Shown one piece after another: positions 22,298 through 34,050 of a DNA stretch of 64,000 nt. Source of the stretch: Hydractinia symbiolongicarpus (taxonomy: Eukaryota > Cnidaria > Hydrozoa > Anthoathecata > Hydractiniidae); assembly GCF_029227915.1 (NCBI RefSeq), contig NC_079883.1, forward strand, positions 22,258,001-22,322,000. The letters run 5' to 3'. The translations under genes and the position numbers were made by a program. The stretch's first letter is position 1. Every line of letters begins with the position of its first letter. The notes beneath the pieces are model-generated. The model ran no database searches, was not told where the DNA came from, and was given only the letters and a program-made list of their open reading frames with translations.

Positions 22298-23494
22298 TTA
22301 GCTTATACTAGTAAAACTCGATTGCTCATGTGTGATATTAGCCAATGGTACATTGCAAATCTCATCATATATGTGTTCGCCAACATATTGTGCATTTGAT
22401 ACTACTTTTTCAGGTTGATTTCTTGGCCTGATAACCACATTTTCCCTTTTTTTATTCCTCCAATTACAACAAACAATGATAGCAACCAAGATAATAAAAC
22501 AGGCAACTCCTGTCACAGCATATAAAATCCACCACAAGTAAAGACTTCTTTCTTCAAAATAGGTACAAACCATTGTTGCATTTGCGCACTGGCACTGGTT
22601 ACATGTTGAAACTTTAACAAATACATTTTTAATGGATTTAGCCATACCCTTAACATCGACTGTTGAACCTGTTACATTGCCACTTCTTGCACGCACATTG
22701 TTAACAAAAACTGAATAGGTGGCCTGAAAATCTAATGCCACGCTGTTTAAAACTTTAAACATTAAGTCGCCTTTATTAGAATACATGCATTTATATATTT
22801 TGGGTCGCCTTGGTAACAGTAGTAAAAAGGTGTATTTTATAGATTGCTCACTATATTCTTGTCTCAATTTACACATTTTGCTGTCAATTTTTGTTTGCAC
22901 AACGTAAGTGGAGCACACTTGCAGGTTCTTGAGAAAGAAGCGTAATGATTTACTATCCTGTTGCCACACTTGTGTGAATGAATGCAATGTAGTATTGTCT
23001 AATCCATACGTACCATTTAAATCAACTTTCTCAAAATCTTTAGGATCTTCTGGAGTCACCGTTAGCATGGCTGAATTTCTATCATGCCTGGCTACTTTCA
23101 TTTTCCATTTGAAATTATAACCACAAAAACATTTTTTAGAACTAAAATTCTCCTTTCTTCCAAGAAAATCGTTAGTCTTATTCTTTATAACAAGTCGACC
23201 AGGCCTAGTTTGGCCATCAAGGTTTAATGTACACTTGATTAAAGACTTGGTGCTGTTTACAGAGCAATGATATTCTTCCATATCATCCTTTTTCCATTGA
23301 TCAAATCTACAATATTTATTACTATATTTTGCATTACACAACTGTATTGTGTAATTAAACACACTGCAATTGATGGTTTTGTTTAGATGGAAATATTGGT
23401 CCACCTGAAATTTTGAAGACTCGCAGTAGGAATCAATGATGACAGCCATAAAGACATACGGTAATAGCACCAATATAAACAAGCACAGCCGCAT
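22298..23494 (-). CDS. Receptor paralog 4: type I membrane protein with IYDEI tail motif, 398 aa
   Basis: The start is the ATG at 23494 (MRLCLFILV). An upstream in-frame GTG is not a likely eukaryotic start. A signal peptide (about 1-21) is followed by an N-terminal domain with paired cysteines (about 24-115), an FnIII-like domain (about 121-205, KCFCGYNFKWKM to LQVCSTYVVQTK) and a second (about 210-315) ending CNQCQCANATMVC, a span at about 320-343 (YAVTGVACFIILVAIIVCC) and a 53-residue tail. The tail has Y370 and Y376 in AQYVGEHIYDEI. IYDEI is close to the pYEEI sequence favoured by Src-family SH2 domains. The primary sequence is far from paralogs 2 and 3, but cysteine spacing and tail motif are shared. 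Single exon. Ligand and function unknown. Confidence 0.82.
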   Translation of the reverse strand: MRLCLFILVLLPYVFMAVIIDSYCESSKFQVDQYFHLNKTINCSVFNYTIQLCNAKYSNKYCRFDQWKKDDMEEYHCSVNSTKSLIKCTLNLDGQTRPGRLVIKNKTNDFLGRKENFSSKKCFCGYNFKWKMKVARHDRNSAMLTVTPEDPKDFEKVDLNGTYGLDNTTLHSFTQVWQQDSKSLRFFLKNLQVCSTYVVQTKIDSKMCKLRQEYSEQSIKYTFLLLLPRRPKIYKCMYSNKGDLMFKVLNSVALDFQATYSVFVNNVRARSGNVTGSTVDVKGMAKSIKNVFVKVSTCNQCQCANATMVCTYFEERSLYLWWILYAVTGVACFIILVAIIVCCNWRNKKRENVVIRPRNQPEKVVSNAQYVGEHIYDEICNVPLANITHEQSSFTSIS

Positions 23495-23962
23495 GGACAC
23501 TTTCTTTTAGTGGCCATCAAAAGCACTGAGTTTTACAAATTTGTTCGGTAGGGTAGTATCCATAACAAAACAGCAATATGACATCTAATATGGCATCTAC
23601 TAAAATGACATTCTAAAAAAAATAGTTTTCAGTATTAGTTATTGGTTACTTACTCTCCTACGGAAGACTAATTACTAGCGCAGCTTATTTACCCTCAAAA
23701 AATAAAGAAACCCTTTGGGGAGCTGGAGATCATGCATTACCTTAATATTGCAATTTTCTCTACATTTTTTTGAAGAAAGCAAGAAAACTTAAATAGCAGT
23801 TGTTTAGTACTTGTTTGTTCGACACACACAAATTTTAACTAAAAAGATGACACTTATTACCCCTTCAGTCTGTTCAGTTATTGTCATTAAATATATAATA
23901 ATTATCATGTCATGAACAAGTGAGTCTAGGAACAAGCAGGTTTATTCTATAGGCTACTTTAC

Positions 23963-24012
23963 AGCTGTCATCGATTTGCAATGACAATCATCATTGCAAA
24001 TCGATGACAGCT
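23963..24012. repeat. Perfect 22-bp inverted repeat with 6-base loop
   Basis: AGCTGTCATCGATTTGCAAT and two more bases pair perfectly with the right arm, separated only by CAATCA. It lies about 470 bases upstream of the receptor paralog 4 ATG. Whether it is a transcribed hairpin, a protein site or element debris cannot be told from sequence. Confidence 0.9.
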
Positions 24013-27000
24013 TTATACAGATTAAAATTAACCAATCAGATCACTAAGTAAAGTAATTAACTTTTTGCAAACCTGGATGAAAAAATAAATTGATTACAAT
24101 CTTTTCTTTTTCAAAAAATTTCGCTTTCCATTACATCTATCATTCACTTTTAATAAATGTTTGAAATACTATTGATGTAAGTATTTCTGGTTTATTTTTA
24201 CGTTTCTCATTGTCCAACCGGATTCTTAGGCTACGGTATTCCTATCATCCCAGTTTATAATATGATCATTCTTCCGGCCATGGCCCACAATCTCATTTAC
24301 AGACAAAATGGTTTTCTATTTCAAATCGTGAAACAAACAAAAAAATAAGTTATTATAAATTTTAACACAAAATAAAAATTGTGTTAGTTTCCTAAATTAC
24401 AAATATTACCAGTTTTAAATTTGAAATTTTTCATTCATTGTCAAAAAAAATTACAATACGTACTAATTGTTATTTCTTTTTTGTTTTACCTGTGCCCTTA
24501 ACACTTGGACACTACCCCAATTGGGTTCAAAGAAGTCCAAAATACTGAAATACTATCTATTAGTCATATCTCTTGGTAACTAAATTTAAAGATATCAAAA
24601 AAGAAGACTATATGGAAAAAAAATTCTCCCTCCATGTTGCAACAGCAGGTGGACAAAAATCTTGTTTAATTATGAAAGATTGCAAAAATCATGAATATTT
24701 CAAGTTTTTTAATAAATTCCCTAGAGGCTAAAGTTTATTGTTTAAACGCTACAATTTCACATACTCTGACAGTATCTGTAATGTTGTAAGCACCCATGAA
24801 CAAGCTATGCAAGTATGATTAATTCTTTTTAATGAATAAAATTCATAAATGCATATTTTAGTTCCATAATTACAATGAGTTTTATTTCCCTCCAAGTTTA
24901 TCAAAAACCTGCAATGGCTACATTGCCTTTTGACTTAAGGTCTACACAGAATTTAGGTTAGCAATATTATATAGGTGACAAAGTATATGGTTAATTTAGT
25001 GATTAAATTAAAACTTCATTGGAAATCAAGCTTAAAACAACGTAAAATAAGTATGATGTTGTTGGTTGGTCTATCAAGCAATAATAACACCCTAAAACAA
25101 ACATGAGTAAAACTAAAGAATTGGAAATATGTTGCAAATGTTGTCACACTTGATACTGAAGGAAGAAGGGTTAAAAATAGCTATAGGTTATCATTATTCT
25201 GTATGCACATACAATCTGTGTAAAAGGTGAAGCAGCAAAGTAAAAATATCAAATTATAACATGTGGTTAAAAAGTTCTTTTACGAAATGAAAACAAAATT
25301 AACTTACTAAAAAAATTTGAAGCCTCACAAACTTTAACAAACAACATTTCTGATTCACTATCAAAGCATTCACAAAAATTTTTTGCAAGACAATATCCAA
25401 ATTTCACATGCCTTAATTTTACTTTGAAGGCAAAACAGTTAGTATATACACAATATAACAAAAATTAATTCAATGACAAGATGAGAGAAAAAAAATCTAG
25501 ATAAAGTATAGATAATCAACCTATAGACTCTAAGCTTATCTGGTTGATATCATCTGGACAATATCACCTGAACGACTGAAATGTAATAACCTTACATGTA
25601 TATACACTGTAAAATATTTCTCCTCACAACAACTTCTCAATTTACTCAACAATTATTTCTAGATTACAAAAAAATTCAACAAATTAACCAATACATTTTA
25701 TTATGAGATGACCTATACTTTATTATGTAGAATTTTATGCTTGCATAATTACGTGAACAAATTTCAAGCGCCTAAAGACCTGCTTAACGTCAAATGATAC
25801 GTGTGTATGTTTACATGAAATCCATTAAAAGAAACAAATAGATTTAAAATAAGAAAACACGCTATTTAAATTCTGGTCATCTTGTGAGTTGTAAATGTAA
25901 TAATATTGTGGCTTTAAATAAACAACGTCCTCTAACATCTGATTACTCTAAAGTTTGAGGGATACCATTGTTATAAATTGTTACATAAACATGGTGTTCT
26001 TCAACTTCAGCGTGTGAAGATGCAGTTAGCCTCTTTCATCTAAGTTCCACAACAAGATTTTTTATTGGTAAATCCCTGGCATAATAGATAATTTGATCAC
26101 ATTTTTAACTAGTATAACGTATTAAATATATAAAAAAGTCAATGGTAACCAAAGGAGTAAATTTCTATTTCACAGCATCTTTTTCTTTCTTGTTATATTT
26201 TAAATTACTAGATGATATTAATTTTCAAAAGGAAGCCTGAGAATGCCCAGAAACTGACACTAATCTAATGGTCTTTGGCAATCTGACAGGAAAGCAGAAT
26301 ACGTCTCTCTTAGGATTCATAGTGGATACTTCAGGAAGAAGAATGTAACCAACGCAATAAACTTTGACATCCAAATGGTGTAAAAATACTGAAATATATA
26401 CAAATGCTTACATATTTAAAATAGCCTTATGAATGGGTTTTTTGGTACAGAGGGTAAGGAATTGTAACTAGGGTTTTCTTTGAAAGCTTGTTATAATTTG
26501 TTCTAATATATCAGTTTTCATTAAATCCCTTGATTATCTGAAGGTTTATCAAATTATTTTTTATTAAATAAAGACTAAAAAGCAGATTAAGTGGAAAAAA
26601 AACATCACCATTTCATCAATTAAATTTATTGATGACGTTTGTCAATATTTTGGATTGGGATAACCTTGTTTTTTTTTTCAATTAAAAATTTTTACTGATC
26701 AATAAAAAAAAACATCCTACCAGGTGTGAAAAAACAAAGTTCATATACCTTTCTATATTTCCATAATTCCTTTTAGTTGCCCACTTCTTGTTCATATTTT
26801 ACTAACCCTATGATATACTGCAGTCGATTAAAACAACCTGTATAAATATCTTTAAACTTTAACTGAAACAAATTCTTTAATAATTTTATGTATTCTTATA
26901 CTGAAAAATATTTCTTTTCAAATATCCAGATAGCCAGTCTTTTATTTTGTGAGTCATATTTAATTATTCTACATATAATCTAATCATAAATAATTAATGT

Positions 27001-27122
27001 GATATTTTTACAATCATTGACCACCTGCTAATTAAGGATATTATTTTTTCAATGTGCAAAATCTCTCAGTAAGACAAAAATATCGAGAATTTGGAATGGA
27101 AAAAACAAAATCAGAAATCAAT

Positions 27123-27152
27123 TATATATATAATATATATATATATATATTA
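27123..27152. repeat. (AT)n microsatellite
   Basis: Alternating AT with one interruption. Confidence 0.85.
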
Positions 27153-27944
27153 AAACAAACTGAATAAAATAAACAAAAACAAACAAAAAACAGATTGTGA
27201 AGAGTAATATACAATCATTTAAAAAAAAACATAAAAATATTATTTGTACATAAATAAAAGAATATTAAGAATCACTGCTTCCTACAAATTCCAAGATTGT
27301 TTATCAAAATACATAAAAGTATTAACTTACGGTTTTCTATTTTTTTAAACTTATTAGTTCTTATTAGTTCTTGACGGTTTATAAAATTCACTTTAAACAA
27401 ATAATTCCTGCAACAACGCTTAGGGTAAAAGACCAAATAGTTTCAGTAGGACTAAAAAATATAGTGGTATTGGTTATTACTGGTGGGTAAATACAAAACT
27501 AAATATTCACAATTGTTAAATTGATTCTGCATCACCCCTTTATTAAAAAAGGGACATTTTTGTGGGGTAAAAGCTGCAAGTTCAGCATTTGGCTTACCTA
27601 ATCTTTAACATTTACGCCCCAAGGATCCTTAAAATCCAGATTTATCTTTCTCATAACATATAGGAAAGTGTTTTGCCTGATCTTGTAGATTACATTATTA
27701 GAAAATCACTGAATATTTAAAAGTGTATCTTGTTTTTGTTGTAAAAATTTCCACTTTTTGTGCACTATTTCATGTTTATTTACTTTATTCCTGAAAATAA
27801 ACTTTGGCGAAGTAAAAAAAATTGACAATTTTCACAATCCCACATAAGAAAGGTCTGTTGTATATAAATATCATATGTCTCATTTTCACTTCACAAATGC
27901 TCACATTACATAATCACAAAATAACAACAAATAAAAAATATACT

Positions 27945-29102
27945 TTAAAGATTTATACTTTGTTTTACATCAGCAGGTATCATGTATGGATTAATAGTTT
28001 CATATATATTTACATTTGCATCATCATGTGATTTAGGTCGCGGTCGAACCCTCTCATTTGCATGCTTCAGTTTCTTCTTTAAATACATGTATTTCAGTTT
28101 AAAACTTGTAATGATAACAATGAACAAAGACGCTACTGCTATAAGGATACCTGTTAAAATATCATATGGAAAGTTTTTTCTTTCAATAATCTCACTTGTT
28201 TGATTTTTCTTTAATTTTAAGCACTTTACTGTTGTTTTAGTTCCACATTGACAGACGGAGCATTGCTTCACTTGTATCAAAACATCCTTTTCTGTGTCTA
28301 CTGATAAATTGAAAACATTATTGAAGGTTTCTCCACTCCACAAAACAGTGCTATTATTATTAGCATCCAGAGCAATGTATTTAAAAAAATATGCATTTGT
28401 CTTACTACCATTCACAAGTATGTATTTCTCATGGTGAACACACTTTATTACAGGAGTATTAGGCTGTCTAGATAATGGTAATTTATGACATTCACTTAAA
28501 CCACTACAAACTTGAGCTTTAACTACATGTATGCAGAAGGAGTAACTCTTACAGGGATCTAAATTAGCTGCATAACATAAAACGCTGGGGCTGCATTTCT
28601 GATCTAGTGATACCAACTTTGTCTGATTGTCAGCATGGCTTGTTAATCGCACTGAAAATTTATACTGATGACTTTTCTTAAATTGGACCTTGAGAACATT
28701 TGCTGTGTTTGTCCATGTGTACTCAGGTAGATATTTATTATGACATTTACACTGTGGACTGATACTAAAAGGTTTAAACTCTGAGTATACGATTTGAGTA
28801 CTATTTTGTATTATCAACCTTGTTCGAATGCTTTGCACCACAACCATAAGACTTAATGGACATTTGACGCATTTTTCATCCATTTGTGAACAAGTTGTTT
28901 TAACTGGTTTGTCACATAACTTTTTAGCATTACGTTGGTATTTACATCTCTGCAACGAGAAACTAGTATTTTCATTTATGTTCAGTGAGTCAGTACAATA
29001 CACCAAATACACTTTTCGACTTCCCCGCAAACAGTGTGTTCGATGAAACACATTTTGGACTGGTACAAGTATTGCCAGAATGAGAAAAACTCTGAAATAC
29101 AT
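27945..29102 (-). CDS. Receptor paralog 5: type I membrane protein with IYETI tail motif, 385 aa
   Basis: A single coding exon starts at the ATG at 29102. A splice acceptor (TTATTATTTTTTAG) ends 5 bases upstream. It encodes a signal peptide (about 1-18), an N-terminal domain with many cysteines (about 24-115, CSQMDEKCVKCPLS), an FnIII-like domain (about 118-200, QCKCHNKYLPEYTW to LDPCKSYSFCIHVV), a second (about 205-296) ending CSVCQCGTKTTVKC, a span at about 315-335 and a 50-residue basic tail. Tail tyrosines include Y367 in NIYETI and Y373, plus juxtamembrane KYMYL. The motif matches those of paralogs 3, 4 and 6. The cysteine layout places it firmly in the family despite low overall identity. 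Confidence 0.82.
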   Translation of the reverse strand: MYFRVFLILAILVPVQNVFHRTHCLRGSRKVYLVYCTDSLNINENTSFSLQRCKYQRNAKKLCDKPVKTTCSQMDEKCVKCPLSLMVVVQSIRTRLIIQNSTQIVYSEFKPFSISPQCKCHNKYLPEYTWTNTANVLKVQFKKSHQYKFSVRLTSHADNQTKLVSLDQKCSPSVLCYAANLDPCKSYSFCIHVVKAQVCSGLSECHKLPLSRQPNTPVIKCVHHEKYILVNGSKTNAYFFKYIALDANNNSTVLWSGETFNNVFNLSVDTEKDVLIQVKQCSVCQCGTKTTVKCLKLKKNQTSEIIERKNFPYDILTGILIAVASLFIVIITSFKLKYMYLKKKLKHANERVRPRPKSHDDANVNIYETINPYMIPADVKQSINL

Positions 29103-29106
29103 AGCA

Positions 29107-29122
29107 TCTAAAAAATAATAAG
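29107..29122 (-). promoter_or_regulatory. 3' splice acceptor upstream of receptor paralog 5
   Basis: TTATTATTTTTTAG on the minus strand immediately before ATGCTATG, in which the second ATG opens the receptor frame. A long pyrimidine run supports real use. Confidence 0.65.
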
Positions 29123-29139
29123 ATAATGCTAGATGAAAA

Positions 29140-29460
29140 AATTATATATACAGTCAGTGCATCTAATCGTTGCGCACTTGATAGAAAATTTTCGTAAAAC
29201 TTCGAAAAACAGTAGCGTAACCGAAGAAGCGACAAAAAATATGATAAAAAATAGAAGTAGCGAATGTAACAAGTAACAGAATCGCTCGATATCCCACAAA
29301 AACTTAGCGAAACCGTTTTTTTATTGCAAAACAGCATGCGCAATGATTTCCGTCCAGGATCACAAATCGTTGCGCGCTTGCCGTATATTTTTGCGCACTT
29401 GCGCAACTATTCGTGACTATTTGCGGCCTGCAGGGCAAGTAATTGTGATCATTTGCGACC
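29140..29460. repeat. Short repeats of TTGCGCACTTG type
   Basis: ATCGTTGCGCACTTG, AATCGTTGCGCGCTTG and TTTGCGCACTTGCGCAAC recur within 300 bases upstream of receptor paralog 5, mixed with GTAGCG and GCGAC units. It may be degraded mobile-element sequence covering the promoter. Confidence 0.45.
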
Positions 29461-29812
29461 AATATTATGTACTTATTATTTCTTATTTCAGGTTCTCAAC
29501 ATGCCTTGAACACGCAATTATCATGATTGCAGAAACTATTCAACTCTCTCAGCAATCCTCAGGTTTTATCAACCTCGTTCCTGTTAATCGCGCAAAGCAT
29601 TTTGTTAGTTCAGAAAACGAGACAAAGTTTATATCAAATAACTTCCAGAAAAGAAGCTAACTAATTATTTTTATTCTCAGAACACAAGAATAAATTATAA
29701 TGTTCTTGGAGGTCCAGCTTGTGGCCAAACTATATAATTTTCGAAGTGCTTGATGGTCATGCACTTCAACCTTTCTCTTAGAGCGATATGATGCCGTGGA
29801 CAGAGATACCAC

Positions 29813-30736
29813 TCACAACGGTCCAGCGATTATTTGGGGAATTGGCACGATATCCTGATCTATTTCATCAATAAGATTCTTTTCAAAAATGTTGTCATCG
29901 AGGTCAACTGTTTTCTGCTTTAAGAAATAAAAACTTAATGCTTGAACTGTCCCCTGTACATTTTGACGCCACTGCCGTAATGCTCTTCCTACGAACATTG
30001 ATTTTCTTCGTCGTGGATCAATGTAAACTACTGCATAGTAAATCTCTTCGTTTTCGAAATACATTGCACTTGCCGAGGTCTGTAGTGAAGCCCAGGATTT
30101 GAATATGATATTATTCAGAGCATCTTCTACATCTTTAGGAGGCTCAATTTTGTTTCCTTCATCTTTTGCCATGCTGTCTTCGTCGTCGTCATCATCTTCT
30201 TCCAACTCACTCTCCTCTTCCTCTTCTTCAACCACCCTTTCCTTCCCTGAGTCAAATTTTCCATCAAATTCATTCTGATCTTCATCTTCCTGGTCATCAT
30301 CTTGGTCTTCTATATCTTTCTTTTGTCCTCTAATTTTCGCCCTACTTATTTTCTTCTCTTCTCCTTCCTTATTTTTAAGCAACTTTACTTTTTTTTTACT
30401 GTTTTTCTTTTCGCTTTCCTTGTTAATAATTTCTTGCAGAAGTTCTGCATCGCTAACTACAGTAGCAGCCAAGTTAATTTTGCGTCTTTTTTTCACACCA
30501 GGTTTTTCCATAGGCTTGATCTTGTTTAAGAAAAGCTCCTCCAAAGACTTATTTACTACTATTGGCGCAGTCGTTGGTGTTGGTGTTGATGACACTGGTT
30601 CAAGCTTCCAGCCGTTGGGTACCCACTGAAAACCTAATGGAGCATCAAAGGGGAACGGGCCAATAGTATCCATCACTTGTTTAGAAAAATGCTTAGGTGA
30701 TGAATGAATTTCTGTAGGAGTATTGTTGTTACACAT
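29813..30736 (-). CDS. Unrecognised acidic/basic low-complexity protein, about 307 aa
   Basis: The first ATG in frame is at 30736 (MCNNNTPTE). The frame is open upstream to about 30825, so an earlier exon could join there (AGTATAG is a possible acceptor). Residues of about 20-55 are proline-rich (GPFPFDAPLGFQWVPNGWKL). The middle is lysine-rich, then there is a long Asp/Glu run. The C-terminal 100 residues look folded, with ASAMYFENEEIYYAVVYIDP then KSMFVGRALRQWRQ. The composition suggests a nuclear protein. The C-terminal pattern seems vaguely like proteins carried by mobile elements in cnidarians, but I cannot name a family. No inverted repeats are evident around it, so it may be cellular. 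Confidence 0.6.
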   Translation of the reverse strand: MCNNNTPTEIHSSPKHFSKQVMDTIGPFPFDAPLGFQWVPNGWKLEPVSSTPTPTTAPIVVNKSLEELFLNKIKPMEKPGVKKRRKINLAATVVSDAELLQEIINKESEKKNSKKKVKLLKNKEGEEKKISRAKIRGQKKDIEDQDDDQEDEDQNEFDGKFDSGKERVVEEEEEESELEEDDDDDEDSMAKDEGNKIEPPKDVEDALNNIIFKSWASLQTSASAMYFENEEIYYAVVYIDPRRRKSMFVGRALRQWRQNVQGTVQALSFYFLKQKTVDLDDNIFEKNLIDEIDQDIVPIPQIIAGPL

Positions 30737-31343
30737 TTTCAACCCACTTGCTATAGGTGTCGATATTTTGGTTTCTGTTGATGTGTTATCTACAGCGAAC
30801 TCTACATTACTATCTGTCTATACTAAACTTTTCTGCCAAACCCTGTATTTCATTTGTATTAAAGATTGTGTAATCAGAAAGTTGAAGTATAATTTAGCCC
30901 ACAATGTTAGACATTTTAACAATCAAAAGTTTCGTAACTTTTGCAAAATAGACATCTTATTAACAAAATTAAATTTCCTTTTTTTGGACCAGATTACAAA
31001 AATAAAATGATTTTTGAGACTAAATTAATTCAACTTCATTCCTTGCTAAGGCACACTGGTGTATTTAAAGTACTAGAGTCTGAGAATAATTCGGGTGAGT
31101 TGTGATTAAACAAAAAGCAAACTAATGTCTGGTGTGAGTACACCATCATTAGATCATACACACATCATGTTCACGTCCTGAAATCTTTTTAAAAGTAAAT
31201 CCCTCAGTTATCTAGATTTTCCTCTGGCAGTTCCCTATGGGATAAAGTAAATTCATTTCCTATTAAGTATAGTCATGTAATAATGATCCTGTCTTTGCAG
31301 CCCTTGACCTTGATGTATTTTGTTCTGACACAGGGAAATGTCG

Positions 31344-31560
31344 CGTACAGTGGTACATTTCGCCATAGGTACAATTTAGTGAGATAATAAATACTAATAG
31401 AAAATAAATACTGTTAACGCTATTGTGAGGCATTATCCTCACTTTTGGTGATGTATAACGTACAGTGGTACATCTCCTCAATATGTACAATTTAGCCACC
31501 TAGAAATAAATATCATTAACACTGCCGTTAAGGCTTTACCCTCACTTTTGGTGATATACG
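31344..31560. repeat. Diverged tandem duplication, two units of about 100-115 bp
   Basis: CGTACAGTGGTACAT starts both units (31344 and 31459). Both contain GTACAATTTAG and end CCTCACTTTTGGTGAT. A minus-strand frame through the second unit (31478-31675) is open but has no recognisable domain. Confidence 0.75.
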
Positions 31561-32965
31561 CCCCTTCTGTGGATCCATCTTCAATGTTTAGATAAGCAAG
31601 GTAAATTTCTGTGGACCGGCAGTAAAATTGTACCTCTGCTGGTGAAATTGTATCATTTAAGGTCCCATTGGCCAAGGCTATTTGTGTCCTGCAGGCAGTT
31701 AGAATTTAATTTCTTTTTCAATTTTCAGTGTCCTGCAATTTTTAATCTTCACAATAAGCGACAACAGGGTGGCGCTAAGCCAAGCGCAACGTAAATAATG
31801 ACTTTTTTCTCAAAAAGTGGTAAAATTGTACCATTGTACTCTACCTAATTTCCCTTGTTTCGAATACTAGGAAACTTCCAAAGTGCTGTTTTCCAGCAAT
31901 ATTAAAAATCATGCTTTTTCACTACACACACTTATTATTGACATAGATGAATTCATCTAATTTGTTGTTTTACATTTCTAGCAGTAAGCTTTCAGCTCAG
32001 GCATCTGCATGGTAGATAAAAAGATGGATGCGCTAGGTGAATAAAAGTTATTTTTAGTCTATTTCGTCACACACGAAGGCATCAATAACACTTTAAAGAA
32101 ATTCAAATAAATTAGAAGCCATCAATACATATAGCTATACTCGACAACAGTTTAAAACAGATGTTTCACAGTCAAATTCTCACACCAGAAGCTTTAATTA
32201 AACAAGAACTTCAAGTATTTAAATTAAACTGAAACAAAAAATGTCACGTAGAAATTCATCTATAAGAAGTGTGTTAAAAGTGTGTATTTTTAAAAGCACT
32301 TTTCAATGGTGGCCCAATAATTAAAGCTATTTCCTGTTTGATCTTTTGTTGCTTAAAAAAGAATAGCTGTAGAGGCAGATAAAAGGATCTGTCTATGTAT
32401 TTTTGTCTATGTTTATGGTGAAGCAAATCACATAAATATAGCTAGCTACATGTCAGTAAGGTAGAAGATCTGAAGTTGAAATAATGGTTCTTAGAGGTAC
32501 TAGAAAATAGAGTTTATATAAGAAAAACGAAAGTTTAAAGGGTTTAAAGGGTCAAAAGTTACTCGCCATCATCCAGTGTCCATAATGAAACGTAATTTTT
32601 GTTTATCTAACGTGAAAAAAGCGAAAGCGAAACGTTGACCTCGTCCCTTGACCTGAAGTCGGCATTAGCGTAAAGAGGAATAGAGTGCGCACATCTGAAT
32701 ATTTTCAGGACCAAAATATTTACAACCATTTTTTATTTATATTTTCTTTAATATTTGCTACTTCCTTTAATATTTTTTTTCATTAATATATGACCGCAAT
32801 CCATCATAAATGTAGGACATGCTCCCAAAGAGTGACGCTAGCTATGGACAGTCTCGGACGGCGAGAAAAAAGCCCGGTAAGGTTTTATTTGTTTTTGACA
32901 TCATACCCTGAGATTTTGGATATATAGATAAGATCAATATATAAATGGTTCCGAGTATAATTTGC

Positions 32966-33007
32966 TGCCTGCGAACATAGGGAACAGGTTCCCTATGTTC
33001 GCAGGCA
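32966..33007. repeat. Perfect 20-bp inverted repeat with 2-base spacer
   Basis: TGCCTGCGAACATAGGGAAC at 32966-32985 is followed after AG by its exact reverse complement at 32988-33007. Outer bases (CGAGTATAATTTGC on the left, GCAAAAAATTATGCTCG on the right) extend the pairing imperfectly to about 32952-33021. Confidence 0.95.
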
Positions 33008-33254
33008 AAAAATTATGCTCGACGGTGTAATCAAGAAAAAGGATTTTTTATTATAGCGCGGTTTACAAGTCTTCGGAGTTTCTCTTTAGAATACATCCTC
33101 GTCCCCGGGGTTTGTTGCCTATGCCAAAGCCGCTAGCGCTTACTTGACGTCTTATAATAATAATAACTATCGACTCGCGGGTATCAAAAATTGTAGACAT
33201 AAGAGGCACGTGACGAGAACCCCTTTCCGATTGAATAAAAAAAGGCCTGGGTCG

Positions 33255-33325
33255 AGTCGACGGTTATAAGGTGCGGCGACAGCTATAAGTGTCAAGTCGA
33301 CAGTTATAAGGCGCAGCGACAGTTA
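33255..33325. repeat. Short tandem repeat GTCGAC-GTTATAAGG-GCGACAG
   Basis: Two to three imperfect units of about 40 bases, each with GTCGACRGTTATAAGG followed by CGACAGYTA. Confidence 0.65.
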
Positions 33326-33741
33326 CATTGGTATGACTTTAGGGAAATATAATCTACTTAATATTCTAATATTAATCTACTTATTTATTACTTAGTGTGT
33401 TATTATATAGCTAGTCTTAAAGGGAGCCCGATGTATAAAATGATATTGGACTTTTATATAACGTTAAAAAACGTTGGTTAACAAGTCTTCTTAAATTTTT
33501 TTCGTTCTCAAGATATAATAGTTTGAAAAATAATTTGAAAAAAAAATTACAGGACCCTAATAGATAACAGTACCATTTTGTAACTGGTTAGGCCATCCTG
33601 TGTAAATATTAACTAACAAATAAATAAATAAATATTCACATTTAAAGAATTTTTAGATTTAATTATGTTGCATAAATTATGATGTCATATTTTAGTAATA
33701 GTAAATTTTGACATTTTCTGTCATCAGTAATTTTAGACTTG

Positions 33742-34050
33742 TTAAAGGGGCTACGGAACGGCTGTTGGTTTTCGACTGTAGTGACTTACACGAAAGTCGA
33801 GCTAATGGCGGTAAAAAACAAATTGGCTATTTTTCCGGCATGTATGTAATTTACAGACCTTAGTCATGTTTTCATCAAGAATGAATCTCGCTGAAATATT
33901 TCTTTGTAATATACTTTCCGAAAAAAAAATTGAACCAACGAGCAAAGTGCGAAGGTCTTTTCATTGCGCAAAACGCGTTTGCCGGATTTTTAATATGTGA
34001 GCTGGCAGGATATACGGAATGTGAACATTTTAGCCGGTTTGTAGTCCCTT
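33742..34050. mobile_element. TTAA-flanked MITE, copy A (interrupted near its right end)
   Basis: Begins TTAAAGGGGCTACGGAACGG and runs to TAGTCCCTT at 34050, where a foldback element starts. The expected last bases (TTTAA) are found at 39580-39584 beyond that element. A complete copy in the opposite orientation is at 57740-58059. TTAA borders suggest piggyBac-type mobilisation. No coding capacity. Confidence 0.8.

Larger units (their letters stand above)
23500..27940. other. Long gene-free spacer between receptor paralogs 4 and 5
   Basis: About 4.4 kb of strongly AT-rich DNA with no supported coding sequence. It holds a perfect 22-bp inverted repeat (23963-24012) and an (AT)n tract (27123-27152). 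Confidence 0.45.
30830..33740. other. Intergenic, repeats only
   Basis: No gene I can support. Contains a diverged tandem duplication (31344-31560), a perfect palindrome (32966-33007), a CCTCGTCCCC repeat copy (33097) and short GTCGACAGTTATAAGG repeats (33255-33325). Confidence 0.5.

Noticed and set aside
23495-23500. Two extra codons at the start of receptor paralog 4
   Set aside because: The first codon is GTG. The ATG at 23494 begins a normal signal peptide.
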